From: UBA1412 sp964609795
Lineage (GTDB): Bacteria; Verrucomicrobiota; Verrucomicrobiia; Limisphaerales; UBA1412
Assembly: GCA_964609795.1 (NCBI GenBank)
Contig: CAZSTC010000069.1
Coordinates: 1 to 10,974 of the forward strand
Length of the DNA: 10,974 nucleotides
Direction: 5' to 3'
The notes beneath the pieces were generated by a model that was not told where the DNA came from, made no database searches, and saw nothing but the letters and a program-made list of their open reading frames with translations. Shown piece after piece: positions 1 to 6,500 of this stretch. Each line of letters begins with the position of its first letter. Position 1 is the first letter of the stretch. A program made the translations under genes and the position numbers.

Positions 1-7
1 AGATTTG

Positions 8-94
8 CTGCACCCCGGGAGGGGTGCAGAGGGAAGAGGCGTGTGCCCTCCGGGCACGGGGGCCCCTGTGTACACAAAAGCTCCGGGCAGGGGG
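8..94. repeat. GC-rich cluster of short inverted repeats
   Basis: Several inverted repeats lie almost end to end. CTGCACCCC (8-16) and GGGGTGCAG (21-29) form a perfect 9-bp stem with a 4-base loop. GTGCCC (43-48) and GGGCAC (52-57) form a 6-bp stem with a 3-base loop. Positions 55-70 are a 16-base palindrome with only one G-T wobble. TGTGTACACA (67-76) is a perfect palindrome, and CCCCTG (63-68) can also pair with CAGGGG (88-93). No T-tract follows the first hairpin on either strand, so it is not a classical terminator. The cluster could be the structured end of an upstream transcript, a REP-like intergenic element or protein-binding sites; the sequence alone does not decide. Confidence 0.6.
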
Positions 95-144
95 ACAGAT
101 GGATTGGTGAGAATCTAAAACACATCCGATTATCCCTCTCAAAT

Positions 145-172
145 AATCTGTGAAAATCTGCGTCATCTGCGG
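145..172. repeat. Short tandem-like ATCTG(T/C)G repeat
   Basis: ATCTG occurs three times at 146, 156 and 165, each time followed by TG or CG, so the units are about 9-10 bases apart. The last copy runs into GGTTA. From memory, similar strings with ATCTG(T/C)G units ending in GGTT occur in intergenic DNA of several unrelated bacterial phyla, which would make this one copy of a dispersed element. That comparison is recollection and not a search. The repeat lies about 110 bases upstream of the first gene, and its role is unknown. Confidence 0.55.
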
Positions 173-216
173 TTAAAACACACGTGATCATTGCGGCTCG
201 ACACGGGGGATTTTCC

Positions 217-234
217 GTGAGAGGATATCCTCAC
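217..234. promoter_or_regulatory. Palindromic operator-like site upstream of the secreted operon
   Basis: GAGGATATCCTC (221-232) is a perfect 12-base palindrome. The same stretch can also fold as GTGAG (217-221) with CTCAC (230-234). It ends about 50 bases before the ATG at 283, which suits an operator or a 5' leader structure for the two-gene unit downstream. I could not find a convincing sigma-70 -35/-10 pair beside it, so the regulatory reading is inference. A second small inverted repeat, CACGG (202-206) with CCGTG (215-219), sits just upstream. Confidence 0.35.
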
Positions 235-282
235 TCGGGTGAATGCCGAAATCGGACTTAAACACGGGAAATACTGCTATCT

Positions 283-1869
283 ATGAAAAAGATTGGATGT
301 TTATGCGGTCTACTGGCCCTCTTCTGGGCAGCACTGCCTGTCTCAGGGGCTACGAATACTTTTCCGCTTCACTTCAAGAAACTCGATGCGCGCACCGCTT
401 TCTACAGCCCCGAAGGCTACTGCACCGTGGTGATTCTCTCGGAAACCAAACCGGCCGAAGTGAAAAAAGAGCCGCCCGTCGTCTCCAAGAAGCTCTATGC
501 ACGGCTTTTTTCGGCAGAGCGGCCGCTCGTCCTGGGGGATAACTTCCCTACTCCGCCGACGATGGCGACCTGGGGCCAGCCGGTCATGATCATGCGCCTC
601 ACCGAGAAATCGCTGGGCGAGGGTTTTGACACCGCCATTCTGGACCTCAACGGCAATGGAGACCTCACCGATGATCCCGTTTTGAGAGACCAGCAGGTCG
701 CACGGTATCGCAAATTCTTTGGTCCTTTCACACTTCCGCTGCCCGAAGGGACGCTGCCGAAGGATTCCATGATTAAGCCGCTCATGTATCTGGAGGCCGG
801 GTTCCTCAGCGCACCCCGCAGCTACATGAACCCGACCACGGGTAAATTCATTGATTTTGTCGGTTTCGCCGCCGTTCGCAGCGGCTGGGCACTGGAAGGA
901 ACTCTGGATATCTCCCCCACCCTGCAACGGGTCGCCTTTAAGGATGCCTATAGCGATTTCGCTTTCTCCCAGAATGTCTCCCATCGCGAGGTGCTCAATG
1001 ATGATCTCTATTTCGACAATGCCAAGAAGGTCAGCTCGATTGAATTTTTCCCCTCGGATTACGTGCTGCGCGATTACAACAATAACGGCAGTTTCGACTG
1101 CGAGCTCCCTCTGAACGAATGCGAAGCCTACGGGAAATATATTCATCTCAAGGAAAAGCTCTACACCTGGCAGATCGCCCCGGACCTGAACTCGTTCACT
1201 GTCACCCCGGTAGAAGACTCGATCCCCACCGGCTTCTATGAAAGCGCGAAATCAGCCGATAAGCGGACTCAGGTAGCCCTCAAAACCGGGTACCAGACTC
1301 CGACCGCCACGACGGGCACGCTCAACGGGGACGGCCAATGGCAGTTGATCACCCTGGACGGGAACACCCCCAAAGTGCAGCTTCCGGCCGGAGATTATAT
1401 CTTGAGCCAGTTTGCGTTGCGTTCGCAGGATGCGAACCGCCAGATTGCCCACTTTCCGCTGAGCAGCTTTACCCCGAGGGAATCGGTCTCATTTTCCATC
1501 CCGAAAGAGGGGAGCTTCCAGGCCGCCTGGGGCGAGCCGATCAAGCTGACCTTGGATGCCTATCACCCCAATGATTCAACGCTGGGCAACACGGTGCAGA
1601 TTTACATCAACGTCGTGGGGAACAAAGGCGAAACGTATTCGGATTTCTCCGTTTATCAGCCCAAAACCCACAACATGGAGCCCCTGAAGGGCCCGAGAGT
1701 CGAAATACTTTGCGAGGGTAAACCGATTGGTTCCCACCAATTTACCCATGATTTCCTGGGCTGGTGGTGGCAGGTTCCTGCCGAGCTGAAGGGTAAGAAA
1801 GTGACCCTGGTGCCGTTTTTCGAGGAGTGCCCCGTGAGCCCGGTCCCTCTGGAGGTTCAGCTTCCCTAA
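283..1869 (+). CDS. Secreted protein of unknown function with two D-x-N-x-N-G loops
   Basis: I do not recognise a named family. The 528-residue product starts with a Sec-type signal peptide: a KK-containing start, a hydrophobic stretch at about residues 9-20 and a likely cut after SGA (residue 23). It is probably exported to the periplasm or beyond. Two acidic loops, DLNGNGDLTDD (121-131) and DYNNNGSFDCE (264-274), resemble EF-hand or dockerin calcium loops, but without the flanking helices or the paired spacing of a true dockerin. The rest is rich in beta-prone and aromatic segments (W494-W496 among them), and there is no further membrane segment. The ATG at 283 has only a weak ribosome site (GGGAAA about 12 bases upstream), but the signal peptide begins exactly there. 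The next gene starts 20 bases after the stop, so the two are probably co-transcribed. Existence as a gene is fairly sure; function is unknown. Confidence 0.85.
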   Translation: MKKIGCLCGLLALFWAALPVSGATNTFPLHFKKLDARTAFYSPEGYCTVVILSETKPAEVKKEPPVVSKKLYARLFSAERPLVLGDNFPTPPTMATWGQPVMIMRLTEKSLGEGFDTAILDLNGNGDLTDDPVLRDQQVARYRKFFGPFTLPLPEGTLPKDSMIKPLMYLEAGFLSAPRSYMNPTTGKFIDFVGFAAVRSGWALEGTLDISPTLQRVAFKDAYSDFAFSQNVSHREVLNDDLYFDNAKKVSSIEFFPSDYVLRDYNNNGSFDCELPLNECEAYGKYIHLKEKLYTWQIAPDLNSFTVTPVEDSIPTGFYESAKSADKRTQVALKTGYQTPTATTGTLNGDGQWQLITLDGNTPKVQLPAGDYILSQFALRSQDANRQIAHFPLSSFTPRESVSFSIPKEGSFQAAWGEPIKLTLDAYHPNDSTLGNTVQIYINVVGNKGETYSDFSVYQPKTHNMEPLKGPRVEILCEGKPIGSHQFTHDFLGWWWQVPAELKGKKVTLVPFFEECPVSPVPLEVQLP

Positions 1870-1889
1870 AGAGGAGGAAGTGAGGAGTC

Positions 1890-4175
1890 ATGGAAAAAGG
1901 AGCCCATCACGTTCAAATCCCTGATGCTCGATTGAACTCCCCGGAAGAACCCCGGGGCCGCTTCCATCGGGTTTTGCGCTGGGGACGCCCTCTTCTCTTT
2001 TCCACCCTTCTTTATTCGCTGCTCTTTCCGGTGCAGGCTCTCCATGCTCAGGAAAAAGAGCTGGCTCCGACAGCCCCGGCAGAACCCACTTTCCCGCTCA
2101 AAGTGGTCGGCGTCACAGTGAGCCCGCATGTGCATCCCCAGGGAATTGAATTTGTGGGTCAGGCCGATCAGCCCCCGGGCGGAAGGGTTCAGATTTTCGT
2201 GCGCAACGCCGCCAACCCGGATTCCAATAAGCCTGAAGATACCGTCAACATCAACGTCCTGCAGATCAATGGCAACGAGCCCAAGCGCTATGTTTTCAAT
2301 AAGGTCTGGGCCTGGGAAGATACGCCGGCCGATTGGCCTGAGGGCGATACCTCTCTCTCGCCGGGGGCGCTGAGCGTTTTCTCCTTCAACTCTCTCTCGC
2401 CCGATTGGGTGGCGCCGGAAAGCTCCTTCAAAATGGAGTTTACCGACTGGATCAATGCGCGCAAGGATTCCCTGGACGTCACGCTGCCCAAGACCGAGGC
2501 GCGGATATCCTCCCTCTGTTTTCTCTCCGGCGACCGCAACCCGCTTCGGCCCGATTCCCTGGTCCTTTATCTGGAGAACCTTTCACAGAAGAACTGGAAA
2601 GTCTCTTCCGTCCGTATTTACCAGCCTTACCTGAAGAGCTCATTCCGCCTGCTTAAAGAAATCGCGAAGCTGGAGAAAATTTCCACCTACCCGGCCAGCG
2701 GGATCCTGCAGCCGGGCCAGAAAATGGCGGCGATCGTCTCCCCTCCCAGCCATCTCAAGCTCACCACGGCCGTGATCGAGGTCTCTCTAGTCAACTCTGA
2801 CAACAATTCGGAGACGCTCCAGCTCTGGGAGCAGCTACGGGTCCGGCGCGAATCTTTCGATATCGGCGCGGGTTGGATTTCGGCTTCGATGGAGAATGGT
2901 TCCAATATCCTGACCTCCGAGACCTGGCTCAAGACGCTTAAATTCCTCCATATCAATACGGCCAATATCCAGAACGTCCCCGGCTACACCGACGGGACAA
3001 ATGCTGGCGGGCTCTACTCTCTCTACCCGCTTAAATTTATGGGGACGGCTCAGCCGCTGCCGCAATATGATACCGATTCGAACCTGCCCAAGTTCCATGC
3101 CGCTGAATCTTTGGGCAATGTGCAGGATGAGATCCATTATTGCTCCCCGCAGGATGCCCTGGATTTACTGCGCGTTTACGGGGGATTCCGGATTCCCACG
3201 GCGCTCATTTTGACCGATCCCTGGAACTGGCGGCATTATTCGGGAATTTCTGATTATCCCCATTTCAACACCTCACGGCTGGCGATTCCCAATCTCTTTG
3301 AAAGCTGGGAGCATTACACCCGCTGGGATAAACCGATCTCCTGGGCCGCCCCTCTGGAAACCATGGGCATCCTCACCCGCAACCTGCGAGATAATAGCCG
3401 CCCGCTCTCCATCGCCGCCTGGGTACAGGGGCCCTTTGACGGCTGGAGCAGTGCCGGTGAGCGTAAACGCCTGGCGCCGACCCCTGAAGAGCTGCGTCAC
3501 CTGGCCTGGCAGACTCTCAGCGCACGGGTCTCTTCCCTCAACTGGTTCAATCTCAATATCGGTTCGCTGGTTCAATATCGGGACCTGATCACTCCCATTC
3601 GGAAACTGAACCGGGAGGCTTTGACCCTCGAGATTTTTTTCCTCTACGGGGATTCCTGGCAGAACCGCACCCAAGTCACCCTGGAAGAAAAACCCCGGCC
3701 TGATTGGGAACTCTCTTCCATCATCTGCCCGCGGGGGGCTCTGCTCTGCGCTCTGGACCTGGATTATGAATTGAACCGGAGCGGACGTACTTTCGAATTC
3801 CGCCGTCCGCGGGAATCCAAGTTTGAGTTCTCGCTGCCCCTCTTCCTGAAATCGCCGCTGGAAGTTTTCCGCATTGATGCCGACGGCACCTATGATGTTG
3901 CCTATCAGGTCACTTCAGAGGGTGTGGAGATCACCGATAAACAATCGCTGGCAGCCATCTACGTCGCCACTCGGGATAAACAATTGCGGCCAGACCTCGA
4001 GAAGCGGCGGCTCTATTTCGCTCAGGAAGAGCTGGATTACAAGTTTGACCCGGCAGAAAACCGGAAAGATTTTAACCTGCTGAAATCACTGGCCAAACAG
4101 GCCGGGAGCATCGTCCCGGAGGAGCCGCTGACCGAAGAAGAGAAGAAGGAAGAACAAGCCAATTCATCCTTTTAA
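1890..4175 (+). CDS. Exported protein with a probable glycoside-hydrolase-like barrel
   Basis: Function not recognised. The 761-residue product has an unusually long, arginine-rich N-terminal region (about 1-33), then a hydrophobic segment (34-49) and a likely signal-peptidase site near VQA or LHA (50-53). Residues about 68-320 look like beta-sandwich material. Residues about 325-585 have the alternating strand/helix pattern of a (beta/alpha)8 barrel. Within it, APTPEELRHLAWQTLSARVS (529-548) followed by SLNWFNL resembles the helix-strand seen in putative glycoside-hydrolase-like proteins of Verrucomicrobiota and Planctomycetota (recollection). D413-E414 may correspond to their acidic turn. 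Residues about 586-695 look like a second beta domain, and the C-terminus is Glu/Lys-rich (744-757). Catalytic residues cannot be assigned with confidence. The ATG follows a purine-rich GAGGAGGAAGTGAGGAG tract (1871-1887), which supports this start. It probably acts with the secreted protein encoded just upstream. Confidence 0.85.
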   Translation: MEKGAHHVQIPDARLNSPEEPRGRFHRVLRWGRPLLFSTLLYSLLFPVQALHAQEKELAPTAPAEPTFPLKVVGVTVSPHVHPQGIEFVGQADQPPGGRVQIFVRNAANPDSNKPEDTVNINVLQINGNEPKRYVFNKVWAWEDTPADWPEGDTSLSPGALSVFSFNSLSPDWVAPESSFKMEFTDWINARKDSLDVTLPKTEARISSLCFLSGDRNPLRPDSLVLYLENLSQKNWKVSSVRIYQPYLKSSFRLLKEIAKLEKISTYPASGILQPGQKMAAIVSPPSHLKLTTAVIEVSLVNSDNNSETLQLWEQLRVRRESFDIGAGWISASMENGSNILTSETWLKTLKFLHINTANIQNVPGYTDGTNAGGLYSLYPLKFMGTAQPLPQYDTDSNLPKFHAAESLGNVQDEIHYCSPQDALDLLRVYGGFRIPTALILTDPWNWRHYSGISDYPHFNTSRLAIPNLFESWEHYTRWDKPISWAAPLETMGILTRNLRDNSRPLSIAAWVQGPFDGWSSAGERKRLAPTPEELRHLAWQTLSARVSSLNWFNLNIGSLVQYRDLITPIRKLNREALTLEIFFLYGDSWQNRTQVTLEEKPRPDWELSSIICPRGALLCALDLDYELNRSGRTFEFRRPRESKFEFSLPLFLKSPLEVFRIDADGTYDVAYQVTSEGVEITDKQSLAAIYVATRDKQLRPDLEKRRLYFAQEELDYKFDPAENRKDFNLLKSLAKQAGSIVPEEPLTEEEKKEEQANSSF

Positions 4176-4233
4176 ATAATTTTCATTTTTCTTTGAATAA
4201 AACTTTCTTCCGTGCGTCTAAGGTTGTAGCTGG

Positions 4234-4267
4234 GCGGCTGGGTTCTTTGCCGAACGGCCAGGTCCGC
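4234..4267 (+). other. Predicted RNA hairpin in the gap before the cytochrome gene
   Basis: Three stacked helices are visible: GCGG (4234-4237) with CCGC (4264-4267), CTGG (4238-4241) with CCAG (4258-4261), and GTTC (4242-4245) with GAAC (4252-4255). Together they give 12 pairs, with two 2-base bulges on the 3' side and a 6-base loop. No T-run follows, so it is not a standard intrinsic terminator. It lies 58 bases after the stop of the upstream gene and about 100 bases before the cytochrome start. It could be a 3' end stabiliser, a weak terminator or a 5' leader fold. The rest of 4176-4364 is AT-rich at its left end. The only promoter-like element I see is TAAAAT at 4335-4340, which has no good -35 box at the usual distance. 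Confidence 0.35.
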
Positions 4268-4364
4268 TGATGACGGAGAGGGTTTTGTGTTCGTTATCCT
4301 GTTTGTCATTGTCTCTCTAGGCGGCCTTTTGGACTAAAATGTGCAGGTAATAGAAGTACGAAAG

Positions 4365-4742
4365 ATGAAGTTTACATTTATAACCGCAATTTGTGCCCTG
4401 GCTCTCACCCTCGGGGTGAGGGATGTACGGGCGGCCGATCTGGATGAGAAAAAAGCCAAGATCGTCTGGGATAAATATTGCTCCTTTTGTCATGGTGAGG
4501 ACGCTAAAGCCCGCACGACCGTAGCCCGAAAGGTCAATGCTGCTGACCTGACCTCTGAGAAAATCCAGAAAAAATATGGAGATGATCAGAAGGAGTTGAT
4601 GAAGATTATTTCTGAAGGGCTCACTAAGGGGGATAAAAATATTATGAAACCCCTCAAAGAAAAGCTTAAAAAGGAAGAAATCGAAAACCTTGCTCTTTAT
4701 GTGATAAAACTGGGCAGCAAGGATCAGAAGAAAGACAAGTAG
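4365..4742 (+). CDS. Small exported single-heme cytochrome c
   Basis: This is a class I type c-cytochrome, an electron carrier expected on the outside of the cytoplasmic membrane, with heme attached covalently by the cytochrome c maturation machinery. Numbered from the ATG at 4365, the 125-residue protein has a signal peptide (MKFTFITAICALALTLG, with a likely cut near VRA at residues 21-23). It carries one heme site, C39-S-F-C42-H43. M94 in the NIMKP segment is the probable distal heme ligand. The C-terminal helix ENLALYVIKLG is typical of the family. An in-frame GTG at 4341 would add eight residues ahead of the signal peptide. I prefer the ATG because it gives a normal signal peptide, although neither start has a strong ribosome site. 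The protein is very lysine-rich and the gene looks more AT-rich than its neighbours. It stands alone, with no oxidase or dehydrogenase beside it, so its partner is unknown. Confidence 0.9.
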   Translation: MKFTFITAICALALTLGVRDVRAADLDEKKAKIVWDKYCSFCHGEDAKARTTVARKVNAADLTSEKIQKKYGDDQKELMKIISEGLTKGDKNIMKPLKEKLKKEEIENLALYVIKLGSKDQKKDK

Positions 4743-4829
4743 TTAGTTTTATTCGTGAATAGCTGCAGTTGTAGTAGCTTTGCATAGTTAATACAAGTCA
4801 TCATAATAGTTATATCAGTTCAAACAAGG

Positions 4830-4860
4830 TCACCCGTGCGCAAGTGCGGGTGATTTTTTT
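4830..4860 (+). terminator. Rho-independent terminator of the cytochrome c gene
   Basis: TCACCCGTGC (4830-4839) pairs with GTGCGGGTGA (4844-4853) around a GCAA tetraloop of the stable GNRA kind, followed by seven T residues (4854-4860). Two pairs near the loop are G-U wobbles, which form only in the rightward transcript. On the left strand they become A-C mismatches, and no T-run follows there. It therefore terminates the rightward cytochrome transcript, 87 bases past its stop codon. I see no clear intrinsic terminator for the leftward rimO operon that ends at 4907; read-through into this hairpin would meet only its 7-bp outer stem. Confidence 0.85.
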
Positions 4861-4906
4861 GGCTTTGAACTTCTGAAACTATCTTTCCGGAACTTCTCTC
4901 CTTTTT

Positions 4907-6478
4907 TTACGATTCAACCCATTCGCCCAGAAGATCATACTCCCGGCAATCGGTGATTCGTACCCGGGCAAATTCTCCGGGCTGGAGGGCATCGCTATGC
5001 TTCACGTAGATTCTGCCATCCACATCGGGTGCATCGCCTGCCCCACGTGCCACCCAGTAGGAGCTGTCCAGCAAGAGAAGCCGACCCGTGCTGCCGCGAG
5101 TCTGCCCCGACTCTCCGGCCGCGACCTCAATACCGGCGGCCTCCGTCTCGGTGAGACGGCGCTCGACCAGGACCCTTTGGAGAGTGCCGACCTCTTCCTG
5201 ATGGGCTTTAAGAGAGATATCGCGCTGCAACCGCATCAGGCGCTCCAGCCGTTTACGCTTGAGCGCTTCGGGGACGGTGCCAGTCATGACGCCGGCCCGG
5301 GTACCCTCCTGTGCTGAATAGATAAATGCGCCGACTTTTTGGAAGCGCTGCTCGGCAACGAAATCGAGCAGGCTCTGGAAGTATTCATCGGTTTCGCCCG
5401 GGAAGCCGACAATAAAGGTGGTTCGGAGCGTGACCCCGGGAATCCCCCGGCGAATCTCCTCCAGAAGTTTGCGGATTGCCTTTTCCGGAGTCCGGCGACC
5501 CATCCTCTCGAGCATGACCGGGTGGATATGCTGGAGGGGAATATCGACATATTTGACCGCTTTTTTGGCACGTGCCATGGTCTCTATGAGCTCGGGGCTC
5601 CAATGGGCCGGGTGCGTATAGAGCAGGCGGACCCAGAAGTCTCCGCGCAGTGCGCTTACTTTTCGCAAGAGATAGGCGATCAGGCCGGCTCGGTCCTGTT
5701 CCTCAGCCGTGATTTCAGCCGGAAGTTTTAGAGAGGAAGGCGACTTCCGGGCCTGACGAATCAGGTCGCGCCCATACCAGGTCGTATCCTGAGAAATCAA
5801 ATTCAGCTCCCGGACTCCATTTTTGAGGGCCATGCGCGCCTCTTCCAAAACGTCATCGTGCTGGCGGCTGCGGTAACGGCCGCGAATCTGGGGGATAGCG
5901 CAGAAGGTGCAGGCGTGATTGCAGCCCTCGGCGATTTTTAAGTAGGAAAAATGTTTGGGAGTGAGCCCCAGCCGCGGCGTCTTGGCTGAGTGAATATAGA
6001 CCGGGCGGCGGGTCACTTTGATGGAAGGCGGCGGCAACGGCGGACGCTTGCGCGGATTGGGATGCCCGGCACAAATCTTCAAGACCTCTTCCCTCCGTGC
6101 AATTGCCTGGCGGATAATCTTGGGTGCATCCTCCAATTGATCTACGCCCATAAAGGCATCGACCTCCGGCATCAAGGCCGGTAAATCGCTCTCAAAGCGT
6201 TGCGGCAGGCAGCCGGTCACCACAATCGCCTGCTCCGGATACTCGCGGTTCGGTCCGGTGGCCGTGCGCTGCCCCGCCTCCAGAATCACGCTGATGCTCT
6301 CCTCCTGGGCCGATTCGATAAAAGAACAGGTATTGATCAGGAGGACGTCGGCATCGGCGGTATCGGTCGTCAGCGCCATATCATGCTGCAAAAGGCTCCC
6401 GAGGATTACCTCTGAATCGACCAGATTTTTGGCGCAGCCCAGAGAGATCAGGGCTATTTTCAGTTTTTCTTTTTCCAT
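4907..6478 (-). CDS. rimO: Ribosomal protein S12 methylthiotransferase RimO
   Basis: RimO is a radical-SAM enzyme that adds a methylthio group to the conserved aspartate of ribosomal protein S12 (Asp88/89 in E. coli numbering). The N-terminal UPF0004 domain has the family opening SLGCAKNLVDSE and three cluster cysteines, C15, C51 and C90. The radical-SAM motif is C186-x3-C190-x2-C193. A TRAM domain occupies about 430-520. SLGCAKN, together with ISQDTTWYGRDL (229-240), favours RimO over the related tRNA enzyme MiaB. At 523 residues it is some 80 longer than E. coli RimO. Extra material lies in the proline/basic linker (142-175), after the YGRDL helix (241-265) and within the TRAM region (about 448-487). 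The start is well supported: AAGGAG lies 7 bases ahead of the ATG. It is the last gene of the leftward cluster, 22 bases after the activase gene. Confidence 0.97.
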   Translation of the reverse strand: MEKEKLKIALISLGCAKNLVDSEVILGSLLQHDMALTTDTADADVLLINTCSFIESAQEESISVILEAGQRTATGPNREYPEQAIVVTGCLPQRFESDLPALMPEVDAFMGVDQLEDAPKIIRQAIARREEVLKICAGHPNPRKRPPLPPPSIKVTRRPVYIHSAKTPRLGLTPKHFSYLKIAEGCNHACTFCAIPQIRGRYRSRQHDDVLEEARMALKNGVRELNLISQDTTWYGRDLIRQARKSPSSLKLPAEITAEEQDRAGLIAYLLRKVSALRGDFWVRLLYTHPAHWSPELIETMARAKKAVKYVDIPLQHIHPVMLERMGRRTPEKAIRKLLEEIRRGIPGVTLRTTFIVGFPGETDEYFQSLLDFVAEQRFQKVGAFIYSAQEGTRAGVMTGTVPEALKRKRLERLMRLQRDISLKAHQEEVGTLQRVLVERRLTETEAAGIEVAAGESGQTRGSTGRLLLLDSSYWVARGAGDAPDVDGRIYVKHSDALQPGEFARVRITDCREYDLLGEWVES

Positions 6479-6485
6479 TTGTATT

Positions 6486-6491
6486 CTCCTT
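6486..6491 (-). promoter_or_regulatory. Strong ribosome binding site of rimO
   Basis: Read on the left strand, AAGGAG ends 7 bases before the ATG at 6478. This is close to the ideal Shine-Dalgarno sequence and spacing, and it fixes the rimO start. It is the clearest ribosome site in the leftward cluster and gives rimO independent initiation even though the upstream gene ends just 22 bases away. Confidence 0.8.
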
Positions 6492-6500
6492 CCATTCTTC

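Noticed and set aside
8..29. Intrinsic terminator at the left edge
   Set aside because: The stem is perfect, but neither strand has a T-tract after it.
145..172. CRISPR array
   Set aside because: The repeated units are only 5-8 bases long with almost no spacer, far from the roughly 25-40-base repeats and spacers of CRISPR.
343..1146. 267-codon open frame on the left strand, opposite the first secreted protein
   Set aside because: It lies wholly inside a gene with a clear signal peptide on the other strand, shows no recognisable motif, and reads as a codon-bias shadow.
4303..4340. Promoter pair TTGTCA and TAAAAT before the cytochrome gene
   Set aside because: The spacing is about 26 bases, far from the usual 16-18, and no better -35 box is present. 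Only the -10-like box is worth noting.
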